The notes: generated from the sequence alone by a model not told the origin. A stretch of DNA of 64,000 bases from Gracilariopsis chorda (GCA_003194525.1 NBIV01000028.1:62001-126000); one strand, 5' to 3'. Positions 11,101 to 19,879 are shown, numbered from the stretch's first letter. Program-made: numbers and translations.

Positions 11101-12866
11101 GTGAGATGGTCGTCCAACGAGTTGGAGAAGATGATAATATCATCAAGGTAGACCAGACAACTCCGCCACTTAAAGCGGTTGAGTAGAATATCTACTGCAC
11201 GCTGAAAGGTGGCGGGGGCGTTGGTTAACCCAAATGGCATCCGCTTGAAGCGGTACGTTCCTGCATGGCAGGTGAATGCGGTTTTGTCGCGATCCTCCTG
11301 TCTGACAGGTACTTGCCAATATCCCCAATTGGCATCAAGGGCCGTGAACACGGTGGCGTCTCCAAGGGAGTCAATGCACTCGTCCATACGAGGGATGGGG
11401 TACGTGTCCCTAACAGTCACGGCATTGAGCCGGCGGTAGTCGACACAGAACCTCCAGGTTCCGTCAGCCTTTAAAGCCAGTACAACTGGGGATGCCCAGG
11501 GCGATTGAGCGGGCTCAATCACACCTGCGCGGAGCATCTTGTCCACCTGGGACTGCTCCTCTTCCCGAGCTTTCGGACCTGCCCTGTAAGGGGGTTGTGC
11601 AACCGGTCGCGCACCGGGGATTAAATCGATCCGGTGTTCCGTTGCATCAATCTCGCCAAGCGAGCCATCCCACATTGTGGTGAATTCCCGTAACATAGTA
11701 CGGAGTTTGTCGCGGTGCGACTCTGGCACGTGGCTGAAGTCCAGCGCTTCAAGTGCTTTTTCCGGATCAATCCGGTCATTGCTCGATGGAGCATTGTCCT
11801 GTGGAACAGGTGTGGTTCGCAATTCCGAGTTACTCGGTATGTTCGACGCTGAAGTAGTGGTTTCCTCCCCCTCCTTAGACTTGACGTCTTCGGACGGCGG
11901 GGTGAACTCCTCAGAAGAGGTGGTAACTCCGAGTACATCGGCGGCTGTCATCTTCGTTGGCAGCATTCCCATAGGATGGGGGGTTACACTCCCAATTACT
12001 TGGTGTTTGACCAGATACTGGGGGTGTTTGCCAAGGTTGGCAACCAATATCCGGAAAGGAACATCCGGGGAAATGGAGACAATTCCATTAGCCAGCGCCA
12101 GCTGGGATTTCCCGTACAACGAGGCGAGGGGTTGTATAACCCGAAGACCGTGTTGACGGGAATTTACCTGTACCCAGACTTGGGACTCAGCCGGTATAGA
12201 AACCGAGGCAGCGACGCGGAGCTTGGTGGACTCGCGGGACGCGGGCGGTGGTTCCTGCGCAGCAGGGAGCGGAACTTGTTTCCGAGAGGACCGCTTTAGC
12301 GGGCGGCGAACAATCGGAACCGACGATCCGTCGTCAAGTTCTACACGCCTGAGGCGGGGCCTGATTGCGTCGACAAATCTGTCGCAGTAATCACATCCCA
12401 GTATGACTGGTGCTGCCAGTGAACGGCAAACGATGAAGTCCAACTTCACCACAGATGTACCAAGTCTCACGACGAGGTCCACTGTGCCCACCGTTTGTAA
12501 CGGATTGTTGTTCGCATCCGAAATGTCGGGGACCGCGTCAGAGCGGATACGCGACCGCACAAGCGGGGGTAACAATGATTCCACGACAAAGTTGGGGCCT
12601 GCACCTGTATCCAGGACGGTGAGAAACCTCACCATAAACTGGGGGTCAAGGCCAAGGTCGGCATAGACCTTATAATTGCGCTTGGCCAAGACCAAGACTC
12701 TACCGGGAATCCGGGGATTTTTACTCCGTATCCACGGGCGACGCAACACACCGAGGTGCGCAGAGTCCGCGTCAGCGGTGTCTTTCCTCGAGAGGACTTT
12801 CACCGGGGAGCGAGGCGAGGACGCCTCGGGCGCCAACAGCCTCGTTTTTGAGGACGCCTCTCCCAA
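8157..12866 (-). CDS. Gypsy Pol polyprotein (protease, RT, RNase H, integrase)
   Basis: About 1,569 codons. Visible in order: an aspartic protease (LDTGAGPNFV); reverse transcriptase with the YLDDIIIFS active site; RNase H beginning DTDSSDYQVGCALFQ; an HHCC zinc finger (HLSHYAPIGGH ... CSECAKN); and an integrase core with IAIDILGP, LSDNGKQF and NGQVEPFN carrying the D-D-E triad. A GPY/F-like module (LSPVADGPFKVI) follows, then a long Ser/Pro-rich tail. Integrase after RNase H is diagnostic for Ty3/Gypsy. The frame differs from gag, as is common in the family. Confidence 0.92.
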   Translation of the reverse strand: MGEASSKTRLLAPEASSPRSPVKVLSRKDTADADSAHLGVLRRPWIRSKNPRIPGRVLVLAKRNYKVYADLGLDPQFMVRFLTVLDTGAGPNFVVESLLPPLVRSRIRSDAVPDISDANNNPLQTVGTVDLVVRLGTSVVKLDFIVCRSLAAPVILGCDYCDRFVDAIRPRLRRVELDDGSSVPIVRRPLKRSSRKQVPLPAAQEPPPASRESTKLRVAASVSIPAESQVWVQVNSRQHGLRVIQPLASLYGKSQLALANGIVSISPDVPFRILVANLGKHPQYLVKHQVIGSVTPHPMGMLPTKMTAADVLGVTTSSEEFTPPSEDVKSKEGEETTTSASNIPSNSELRTTPVPQDNAPSSNDRIDPEKALEALDFSHVPESHRDKLRTMLREFTTMWDGSLGEIDATEHRIDLIPGARPVAQPPYRAGPKAREEEQSQVDKMLRAGVIEPAQSPWASPVVLALKADGTWRFCVDYRRLNAVTVRDTYPIPRMDECIDSLGDATVFTALDANWGYWQVPVRQEDRDKTAFTCHAGTYRFKRMPFGLTNAPATFQRAVDILLNRFKWRSCLVYLDDIIIFSNSLDDHLTHVRDVLTVLRDAGITLKLRKCEFFTDTVKYLGHIIRPGRLAIEKARVKSLVEAKEPRTQTELRSFLGLVNVYRRFIPNFSDTAAPLNALLRKGNPPKLGTFTREQSEAFNSLKEAVTSAPILHLPKLGLPYSVDTDSSDYQVGCALFQTTPEGERHPIGYWSRSLNVHERNYSVSEKECLAVVWAMTTLRPYLMGIHFTVYTDHSSLRWLMNISDPSGRLMRWRLRLAEYDFQVIYKKGAQNTQADALSRLPTSGEALPTEDDEVPCFMAIDPDDPEHAVEARPETWDEDADFDELLASRDKSENPLPGYFVPVSPEEMIREQFGDPFCTRIRARINGGEDLPFGVNDKGYLVRKVEARPQIVVPHSLQSRVLHLSHYAPIGGHPGGRKLYLTLRRDFYWPAMAVDCYATVRFCSECAKNRVKLRKNAKKMKLFPARAPLEFIAIDILGPLLTTKRGNKFLLVITDRFSKLVRTVPLRRITALTVAQALVMHWIFVYGPPVEVLSDNGKQFVSKFFQDVCRILDVKNLFTTTYHPQCNGQVEPFNRTLLAALRSYVADHPTNWDLYADAVTYAYNTQVHRTTGVSPFELVLSRTPPPVALEPQATLDNFPSVGIYRQQWKRWLSKLVPAARKSMARAQAAYKRDFDARVRGKPSPIRANNYVFIRKEYYNPEREKRHKLSPVADGPFKVISVNTDTVVVEMGDTHERISRDRVVLAPPPSSEVVLDPGNPVSTDSATPEQSGSTRPTVLPHPSRGLSDLPTLSDSPAQPGNSGPSAPAPTTSAPLARIYTRQAGNVIPYPAAPSKEGEENTRFRGTISPSQRETHRNIRNTDRGARSMSRDTNPPFPGSAVQQEPDAQALQKRQIHRLSRENEKPHSNTAAAERQSPDASKPPLAEVPAEAVQSGRSDPRPAEKGRPDTPASQGNTHTPLGEKGGQAAVEALSPGSKAPETPPVVDGIKAPATGNNLRQPPHRCGEEPRN

Positions 12867-12883
12867 AGGGGAGACTCCCTCAG

Positions 12884-15058
12884 TTAGTTTTCCGCCTTCG
12901 GCGGTGGGTTGGTTTCCTCGACAACGAGTGCTTCATCCCGTTGACGGGGGTTTCTATCCGCATAAGCGGGGGTTGCAACGGATGGTTGCGTGATCTCCCG
13001 AATCGGGGTGTATGAAGCTTGCCGCGCACGCGGGGTCTGTGGTAGGGCGTGAGAAAAGTCCGTTTTAGCACGGAGGTAGGAAGCCGTCGGGACGGAACGT
13101 TTCTCCTCTGGAGTGAGGGCCTCATAATTTGCCACCACCTTGGCCATATCCTTCAGTGAACAAATACACTGAGGAGAGGTATGGCCATGGGCATAGCACA
13201 GGTGGCAAATGAGAGCCAGCACCGCGACACGCGGATTATTATTCCGAGTATCGGAGAAGCGAACCGCAGGGCGGGTGTCAGTCCATCCAGGCCGTTGATA
13301 ACGGGATTGACCGTTTGAAAACGGGAGTCGTTGGGGTTGAACCCGACTGTTACCACCGTATAGAACGGGATCTTCTGTTCCCGTATCATGGGTCATCTCC
13401 GTCGTTGACGGTAACTCACTGGTGGGTATCGACACACCATCCCCCTGCGCTAAATGCACGGTATCAAATCCCTGTCCAGGGTTCCCATCCGCGGTGAGCG
13501 GGAGAGAGGAAGCTTCGCTTTCCAGCAACAACGCCTTGGCGGATTTAGACCGATTGTTCGGAGTTCTTGCACGAAGTGCATCCCCTTCCGCTCGAGCGTG
13601 TTGGACCAGCTCGAGGTAGGTGATCCTTCGCTCGTCCTCCCGATAACGGGTAACTAAACTCCGGATTGCCGGGTCAAGACCATCAATGAACATGGTACTG
13701 CGCTCCCCAGCGGGGTATACGTTACCACATCTGTGGAAAGCCTTGTTAAGGCGCACCGAGTAATCGGTCTCGGTCTCTCCAGCACGCTGGCGTGTATCTC
13801 GCAAAGCGAGGATAGCCTGCTGAATAGCGGTGTTGGTGGCGTAGGAGCGCAGAAGATACTGCACAGCCTCCGGCCAGCAAGTAACTCCTCCCTCGGAGGC
13901 GCGAGAAGATCCTCGGACAGAGGTGTATTGGTCCTCGGCCACTCCCCGTAAGAAATACGGTAAAGCCAAATAGGCTTGTCCCTCATTCATACCGAGGATA
14001 TCGGCCTCCGCTACAAAGCGGGATAGGAAATCCAGTACTAGGACTGGGTCCTCTCCAGTAAAATACTGGTTGCGGAGCGAGAGCTGCATTCGCTTAATGC
14101 ATTCTCGCACCTTTCCCGTACCACGGGGCGTACGTCCAAGTGACGAATCTTCAAGCCGGTAGTACCGGTATGATAAAAGCTTCCGGTAATCCGGGTTTGT
14201 CGGTTTCAATTCCCGGAGACCGGGGTGTCTTCTCCCCTTCTGGCGGGTTCGGACCACACCTTCAGTGGCCGATGACCGCTTCGAGCGGGAGGAGTAGCCT
14301 CGCTTCTCGTCCTCCGAGTCGGAGTCCGAGAAGCTCGAGCTAACCGAATGGTTTCGGGGTGAGTCCGACGATGTCGAAGAATCGGAGTCCGAATATTTTC
14401 GGTGATGTTTCCGTCGGTGACGGCGTTTCTTCTTCCCAGCAAGCTGGTCGTTGTGCGATGCCTCGTTTACCGGATCACCCGGGGATGGTTTGTCCATGAG
14501 GACGAACTGCTCCAGCGTCTCCAGGCGGGCACCAATCCGATCAAATCGGGCTTCAACTCCTTCGATGAAGGCGGCGGGTTGTCCCAAACTCTCCAACACG
14601 GAGTTGACGTCAGACCGTAAAATACGGAGCTCCTCGGCGACCTCCTTTACGGGGGTTGCCGAGACCACCTCTTGGAGGGATTTTAGTTCCCCTACAAGGG
14701 TGTCATGGGCGGTCCACAGAGCGCGGACCTGGGATTCCAGGGAAGTCCCCTGGGGGGTGTTATCACCCGTTCCACGGGGGCTTGAAGCCGCGACAGCGGG
14801 AGCAGGCCGGGGTGCCTGGGGCACTGCGGCAACAGCCGGAGTCGATGCTGCATTCCCCTGCGGGGGTGATAACGAGGGCAAAAGGAGGTTCCGGGGTTCC
14901 CGGTCGGGGGTATCATTCCGCGATGAAGCGGCGCCAGCACGGCTGGAACTTGTCCGTATAGGGATACGGGGTACGAACCGAACTTCGGAAGAGTCCGCGT
15001 TGTCGCGGGAGCGACTACGCGTAACCACTGGCTCCGCGTCGGAGGGATTTCTCGACAT
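12884..15058 (-). CDS. Gypsy Gag
   Basis: A 724-codon frame with an ATG start 90 bp downstream of the primer-binding site. The N-terminal third is disordered (Ser/Arg/Pro-rich). A central helical part (about residues 290-480) has the look of a Ty3/Gypsy capsid, including YFLRGVAEDQY and LNKAFHRCG. Near the C-terminus a CCHC zinc knuckle (CHLCYAHGHTSPQC, spacing C-2-C-4-H-4-C) indicates a nucleocapsid. Pol follows 17 bp later. Confidence 0.85.
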   Translation of the reverse strand: MSRNPSDAEPVVTRSRSRDNADSSEVRFVPRIPIRTSSSRAGAASSRNDTPDREPRNLLLPSLSPPQGNAASTPAVAAVPQAPRPAPAVAASSPRGTGDNTPQGTSLESQVRALWTAHDTLVGELKSLQEVVSATPVKEVAEELRILRSDVNSVLESLGQPAAFIEGVEARFDRIGARLETLEQFVLMDKPSPGDPVNEASHNDQLAGKKKRRHRRKHHRKYSDSDSSTSSDSPRNHSVSSSFSDSDSEDEKRGYSSRSKRSSATEGVVRTRQKGRRHPGLRELKPTNPDYRKLLSYRYYRLEDSSLGRTPRGTGKVRECIKRMQLSLRNQYFTGEDPVLVLDFLSRFVAEADILGMNEGQAYLALPYFLRGVAEDQYTSVRGSSRASEGGVTCWPEAVQYLLRSYATNTAIQQAILALRDTRQRAGETETDYSVRLNKAFHRCGNVYPAGERSTMFIDGLDPAIRSLVTRYREDERRITYLELVQHARAEGDALRARTPNNRSKSAKALLLESEASSLPLTADGNPGQGFDTVHLAQGDGVSIPTSELPSTTEMTHDTGTEDPVLYGGNSRVQPQRLPFSNGQSRYQRPGWTDTRPAVRFSDTRNNNPRVAVLALICHLCYAHGHTSPQCICSLKDMAKVVANYEALTPEEKRSVPTASYLRAKTDFSHALPQTPRARQASYTPIREITQPSVATPAYADRNPRQRDEALVVEETNPPPKAEN

Positions 15059-15147
15059 GAGAAAATACCGTTACGACGGGAAACGATCACGGAACTTCCG
15101 GTGAATGAAAACAAACCTCGTAGGAGGGAAAACAAAAACCGATTCTA

Positions 15148-15160
15148 GGTCGGGAGACCA
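15148..15160 (-). other. Gypsy primer-binding site
   Basis: On the minus strand the sequence TGGTCTCCCGACC begins three bases after the upstream LTR. It starts with the TGG complementary to a tRNA 3'-CCA end. I cannot say which tRNA it matches. Confidence 0.8.
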
Positions 15161-15163
15161 CTT

Positions 15164-15970
15164 TGTGGTGCAATGCCCCAAAGGGGAAAAACACCGAAAG
15201 ACGTCCGGGATCTTCCTCTCACGAGGTGAACCCAGTTGGGTAGAGCCCTCCCCGAGGTGTCACGGCGAAGCCGGTTTGTAAGACCAGGGACACCTGTCGC
15301 GACTCGCGCAGGGAGGTGAAGGCGAAGAATCGGTATCCGCGTGAGCGGGGTGTGATCCTCAGTAGAGGTATGTTTCCACGTAAGTGGGGGTGTGTGAGCG
15401 GATGCGCACACGAGGGCCGCGGATAGCGGGAGGTGCTACCCTAAAAAGGGGAAAGAGGAAGGACGAGTGGGTCGCGAGAGCGACGAGTAGATACGGCAAT
15501 GCCGGTGGACAGGACTCCCTATACAGGGCGAAACACCAATATGATTGGAACAATTAGTACTCCCAATGATGGGTCTCCTTTAGATGTGCAAGGGGGGTGA
15601 ACTTCCGTACACTACGGTGCTTCCCTCCAAGGAGGAGTTGAGAACACGCGGAGGCGGTAAAGCTCAGAGCCAATTCCCCAGGTTGGGGTCCCTTGTTGGG
15701 GAAGGTTTACTGGTGCGACGGCAGTGCGCCGTCGCACTAAGTACTAGCTTCCCAGAAATGGGTGTGAAAATAATAAATAAAATTAACTAAAATACTCCAC
15801 ATTCCGTGGCAACATCCACTACTGTGGCCAACCGCCAATTGACCCAAAACCGTGTCCCACGTGTCCATACCCACCATTGTGGGGCGTAGTTCATATACAC
15901 ACTACACAACCGATAATATCGGGAAAGCGTTCAAGTACCCAGAATCCCTCCCTGAGGGCGTTGCACTTCA
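15164..15970 (-). repeat. Gypsy upstream (5') LTR
   Basis: 807 bp, matching 4461-5268. I find one substitution (15253 against 4550) and one missing A in an A-run. The substitution falls in the loop, not the stem, of a CCTC/GAGG hairpin. Confidence 0.95.
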
Positions 15971-16272
15971 ACAGAGACAAGGAAAAAGAGGACATCAGGA
16001 AAGACTCCGCCACAGTACAACTGGATATCATTAGGCTCCTCATCTCGATCACAACATTCCTAGGCTTCAGACTCGCAGCTATCGATATCAAAGGTGCATA
16101 CCTTCAGAGCGGTCTAATAAGAAGATCCGTATTTGTTCGCCTACCCCGAGAATGGAACGGAATGCGCGGTGTGTTGTGGAAGCTAACGAAACTTCCCTAC
16201 GGTATAGTGGAGGCAGGAAGGCAGTGGATGAAGACCGTAGAAGAGTGGATGCTCACATACGGAGGCCTATAA
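15971..16272 (+). pseudogene. Copia reverse transcriptase, first part
   Basis: This sequence resumes the Copia immediately after the ACAGA duplication. It encodes the Copia RT signature AAIDIKGAYLQS, then WKLTKLPYGIVEAGRQW. Copia RT continues in degraded form to about 16640. It is part of the broken element. Confidence 0.75.
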
Positions 16273-16623
16273 CGCATATTCGGCATTGGGCAACTGTATA
16301 TCAAACGAGAAAACAAGAAGATCATACTGCTAGTCGCCAAGCTCACTGAAGACTTTCTCATGGCCGGGAACGTGAAGGAAATGAAGTATTTCATCTCAAA
16401 AATAGGAAAGAGGTTTGTCATCGGGAAGGCAGTGGTGGATTAGAAGATCCTATTCAGCGGATGCGAAATTCAACAGGACATGAATGGGTCGATAACTATG
16501 TCCATGCATAGATACATGTAAAGGCTGAAAATTATCCACCTCGATCGAGCAAGGCGTAAACAAATACTCTCCAAGGTGACGGAAAACGAAAAGAAGTAAT
16601 TTAGATCTCTAGCGGGGGCTTTA

Positions 16624-17335
16624 TTGTATCTGGGTAATGTAGTAATGCCACAAGCATCTCTCATCGCGTCGCTTATGCAACAAAGAATATTTAGACTCGC
16701 GGTTCAGGACATCATCGACGCAAATACATCAGTTACCGAACTTCTCCAAATGAATCCCGTCTTACAATTCATTAATCCTACACAAATACAAGATGCCGCT
16801 ATCGTAACATTCTCAGACGCTGCACATGCAGGAAAAGAAAGAAGCTATGGACAGTCAGGGATGCTACAAGGACTGAAGATTAAGACGCCGAACAGAACCA
16901 TATTCCACACTATCGACTGGTCCAGCCATAAACAGAAGAGGATTTCGTATTCTGCGTATGGCGCAGAAGTTCTTGCGTGTTCCTTTGCTGATGACAGGGG
17001 TTTCTACTTGAAAAACGCAATGAGATCGATGTTCGGCAACTGTTCGATAAATCCATGAAGTGGTTGTAGATTCTAAGGCATTATGGGACACCATAACTAC
17101 ACTGCACGAAGGAAACGAATATAGACTGAGACCGACCGTACAACGTATCAGGAATAGCTTCGAATCCAGAGAGCTTGACAAGTTCATGTGGATCCAAGGG
17201 CATCGTAACCTAGCCGACGGTCTAACAAAACGAAACTACGACATCCAGAGACATATCGACCCTCCCTGTTACACTGGGATATGGAAAGACAACCACGAGC
17301 CGGAAAAGGAAGTTAACAGCAGAAGCTGGATATAG
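16624..17335 (+). pseudogene. Copia RNase H region
   Basis: Fragments typical of the Copia C-terminus: FSDAAHAGKERSYGQSGM (RNase H first Asp), SSHKQKRISYSAYGAEV (the Ser/Glu helix), VVDSKALWDTI (second Asp), and WIQGHRNLADGLTK near the end. They lie just before the polypurine tract and right LTR, as expected. Confidence 0.75.
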
Positions 17336-17368
17336 TGAAGCTAGAGTTGACCAGTGATCCGGTCAAAT

Positions 17369-17376
17369 AAGGGGAG
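17369..17376 (+). other. Copia polypurine tract
   Basis: AAGGGGAG directly precedes the right LTR, in the position used for plus-strand priming. Confidence 0.8.
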
Positions 17377-17673
17377 TGTGGTCAGATTCGTACGTGTCGA
17401 ATTAAGATGAACGATTGTAATTGAACACAGGCGCGCGACCCTACCGAACGCAATACACTTAGATAGCTGACAAAGGTGAAAGGTCAGAGTATAGAGGTAT
17501 ACGGAGAAGGAACGGGCGCGTGCAAGTGTTATAAGAAAAGCGAAGATGCTGAGAGTAAACAAAGGAGAGGGCCAAGAGAGAGAGAGGGCGGACTCCGGGA
17601 AATTGTGCTTAATACTGTGATCACATTGTATTTGACAGTACTTGTAATTGGCATGAAACCTACACAACCCACA
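17377..17673 (+). repeat. Copia right LTR
   Basis: 297 bp, begins TGTGGTCAG and ends CCCACA, about 95% identical to 1013-1309. It is followed at once by the CGCAT duplication (17674-17678). Confidence 0.9.
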
Positions 17674-17787
17674 CGCATTGTGCCCGTTCACGCCGCGAAC
17701 AAACCTTCAACGCCAAACCAAGTAAGTGGATGCGGGATAAGGGCTGAAGTGTTATCTGTTGGAGATATGTGAGTCGAGTTAGCTTCG

Positions 17788-18078
17788 ATGGGAAGCACTA
17801 AATCAAAAAATTAGGAGACAGTATCTTTTCGTAGGTTTCTCAGAGCTTGTACAGCAGCAAGAAAGGAAAACCAGCCGCAAACAGATCAAGAAAACTGTAG
17901 AAAGAATCAAGACGAGAAAGAAGTGGAGCGTGGTGATGAAATTCCAATTTTGCTGTGGCGCAAACGACCAAAACAACTTGAGTCTGGTAGGAAGATTTTA
18001 GCGGGAGTACATTTCAATCCTAACCCTGCAGAAGCGTTATTGATGCTTTTTGAAAAAAGTGATAAGCATTTCTGTTAA
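17788..18078 (+). pseudogene. Short frame with one internal stop, unknown
   Basis: From the ATG at 17788 a frame of 97 codons runs to TAA at 18076, broken only by a TAG at codon 9. After that stop it reads as ordinary, charged protein sequence (a Lys/Glu-rich stretch, then LLWRKRPKQLESG and HFNPNPAEALLMLFEK). The first residues MGSTKSKN would suit N-myristoylation if the frame were intact. It lies outside the LTR elements. I do not recognise it; it may be a decayed host gene or a 3' fragment. Confidence 0.25.
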
Positions 18079-18151
18079 GAAAGGGCCGCTTCAAATTGTG
18101 CTCGTTATTGTAAACAGAGTTCTTGTTTCTGTGTGTCATGGCAGCAGAATC

Positions 18152-18337
18152 TTAGATTTTGGCCATGTCTTTGACGATTTCTAGCCTCTTGTTAAGTGCT
18201 TCAAATTGCGCCGGTGAGAGGGTTACCGCTAGCGCATTGAATTCTCTCTGGGAGGGTATTTCGCGAGCATTAGGCGGAAACGCATGCAATGGACCCCGAC
18301 GTGAAAGCATAAACTTGATTGCGTCACAGATTTTCAT
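18152..18337 (-). CDS. Small hypothetical protein (61 aa)
   Basis: An ATG-initiated minus-strand frame whose translation looks like a real small helical protein (for example LSPAQFEALNKRLEIVKDMAK at the C-terminus). It lies about 260 bp from the start of the divergent R3H/G-patch gene. No family recognised. Its short length means it could still be chance. Confidence 0.35.
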   Translation of the reverse strand: MKICDAIKFMLSRRGPLHAFPPNAREIPSQREFNALAVTLSPAQFEALNKRLEIVKDMAKI

Positions 18338-18598
18338 TTTTTAAATTTAGCAACTCATAGAACGGCCCCAAAGTCTTGAATGAATCTTCTACGGAGGTTA
18401 CTGTAATGCTGACTGACATAACTGAACTCTTTCACATTTGTTTTGAAGCTATTTCGTCTCTGCGCACCGCAGCATGAGAACTTGGTGGGCTGCTCTAATG
18501 CCACGGAAACGCGCTGAAAACCCGCTGCAGTCGAACTGCCCTGCTTGTCTCAGGCATTCCTCGTCGCGAGAAGTTCTACCTCGGCTCTATCTAAAGTG

Positions 18599-19462
18599 AT
18601 GCCTCGTCGTAGGGGGACCCGTCGCAATGGGCGTGGAGTAAATCATCGCTCCAGGCGAAATGCAATTCTTGAAGAAGCCCTAACAGATTCTGACCACCCG
18701 CCATCAATCGTGGACTCAGCGGAATGCTCCACGTCTTCGCTTTCCTCAGCAACAGAGGACTACGTTGCAAACCTGGCTGAAAATGCTTCGAGTTCTGACG
18801 AGACCGAAATGAACATTGTGGATCGTTCTGAAGAAGTACCTCAGCTCATCGCGCCTCAGCTCACCGCTGCTCAACGCAATATCATATCCGAGTGTTCTCG
18901 GGCGTATGACGTGTTTTGTGCACCTGATCGAACTGAGACGCAGTTCAAGTGCCTTCCGACCAAGAAGGCGTTGCATAGGCTCGCACTACACAAGGCGGCT
19001 GAACTGATGGGTGCCACTTCGGAGTCTAGCGGAAACGGCAAGGACCGAAGTGTGGTTATGACGATGGACATCGGTAGCGAGGTCAGTCTGAGCCGAGAAA
19101 GCTTTCAGGGCGGACTCGAAGCGATAGCGAACGAGCTGTTCAGCGCTCTGGGAAAGAAGGGCAGAAAGGAACGGCAGAGTGATAGGAAACGGCGACGACA
19201 GGTGGAACGTCGGCACAGGGAAGTGGATAGCTTTTTGAATGATAGTTTAAGAAAGAAAAGTTCACGTGCTCCAGGGCGGTCTAAAAGGAACAGAGGCAGA
19301 ATGAACACCGTTGAACAAAGAGTTGATCAGAATAATGTTGGCTATGGTATGTTGGAACGCATGGGTTGGCGGGAAGGGCAGGGCCTTGGCGCCCAACAAC
19401 ATGGGTTGCGCGAGCCGTTAGAAGCAGAACATCGCCGCACTCGGGCAGGGCTTGGAATATGA
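18599..19462 (+). CDS. R3H and G-patch domain protein (Sqs1/Pfa1-like)
   Basis: 287 residues from the ATG at 18599; upstream in-frame sequence has no ATG. The first 35 residues are Arg-rich, followed by an acidic/Ser disordered stretch. Around residues 105-165 is an R3H-type nucleic-acid-binding segment, with the Arg-x3-His signature in HRLALHK and a following GNGKDRSVVM strand. A Lys/Arg-rich linker, probably nuclear localising, precedes a C-terminal G-patch at about 245-286 (GYGMLERMGWREGQGLG). R3H plus G-patch is the architecture of yeast Sqs1, which activates the DEAH helicase Prp43 in ribosome biogenesis and splicing. That role is inferred. The 3' end converges on the next gene with only 8 bp between stop codons. 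Confidence 0.75.
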   Translation: MPRRRGTRRNGRGVNHRSRRNAILEEALTDSDHPPSIVDSAECSTSSLSSATEDYVANLAENASSSDETEMNIVDRSEEVPQLIAPQLTAAQRNIISECSRAYDVFCAPDRTETQFKCLPTKKALHRLALHKAAELMGATSESSGNGKDRSVVMTMDIGSEVSLSRESFQGGLEAIANELFSALGKKGRKERQSDRKRRRQVERRHREVDSFLNDSLRKKSSRAPGRSKRNRGRMNTVEQRVDQNNVGYGMLERMGWREGQGLGAQQHGLREPLEAEHRRTRAGLGI

Positions 19463-19470
19463 AGGCACAT

Positions 19471-19879
19471 TTACTCCAGGTCGCTAGAATAGATGACAGG
19501 CGGTGTGTTAGTCTTGGCATGTGCGATTGTACAACATTATCAATACGTACTCATCATCAAAATCCGCACCGCCAAGGTGCGCGTAAAACGGAACGAAGAC
19601 GCCGGTTCTCGAGGCTGCGTCGTTTACGTTCTGCATGCTAGCCGCCATTTGCGCGGAGGCGTCGTCGTCGTCGTAGGCGTCTGCGGACGCCATGTCGACG
19701 TCGATGTAGTCTTCTTCGGCGTCTGCAACCATCATGGCGTTCTGATTATTCGCGTCTCCGTTGGCGAAATCGCGGCCTCGCTTGCGCGAGTTGGCAGGCG
19801 TGGATGCTGCGTTACGCGTTAGTGGCAGTAGCGCGGGTAGTGTGGCGTTGTTTGCAGGCTGCACTCGCGGTGATGGCAT
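19471..19879 (-). CDS. Small acidic protein with one 67-bp intron, unknown
   Basis: The unspliced frame starts at the ATG at 19879. A GTACGT donor (minus strand, 19550-19545) and a CTAAC branch-like site with a TTCTAG acceptor at 19484 define a 67-bp intron. Splicing gives exons 19879-19551 and 19483-19471 and a 113-residue protein ending in an acidic DFDDDDLE tail. Without splicing the frame ends in a less natural 11-residue extension. The protein has a basic SRKRGR motif, then acidic DVDMASAD and DDDD stretches. I recognise no family. It lies 185 bp downstream of the cofactor C gene on the same strand and converges on the G-patch gene. Confidence 0.5.

Larger units (their letters stand above)
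4461..15970 (-). mobile_element. Ty3/Gypsy chromovirus, looks whole, very young, nested in Copia
   Basis: An 11,510-bp element on the minus strand with 807/808-bp LTRs, a tRNA-type primer site, a polypurine tract and a 5-bp ACAGA duplication. In sense order it carries gag, a protease-RT-RNase H-integrase polyprotein (Gypsy order) and a separate chromodomain ORF. A long antisense ORF lies just inside the downstream LTR. The two LTRs differ by one substitution and one base of length in an A-run, so insertion is recent. It looks whole or nearly so. The whole element, coding or not, is packed with mini-hairpins that its surroundings lack (see findings). Confidence 0.95.
1013..17673 (+). mobile_element. 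Ty1/Copia LTR retrotransposon, broken, split by a nested Gypsy element
   Basis: A plus-strand Copia-type element bounded by 297-bp LTRs that start TGT and end ACA, inside a 5-bp CGCAT duplication. The order gag-like region, integrase, reverse transcriptase, RNase H is the Copia order. The 11.5-kb Gypsy element at 4461-15970 sits between the integrase and reverse transcriptase parts, so the Copia itself is only about 5.1 kb. The two LTRs differ at about 14 of 297 positions (roughly 5%), so it is clearly older than its passenger. The coding part is interrupted at several places besides the insertion, so I treat it as a fossil. Confidence 0.9.

Noticed and set aside
18545-18598. N-terminal extension of the R3H/G-patch gene
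   Set aside because: It begins at TTG; the first ATG is at 18599 and gives a natural basic start.
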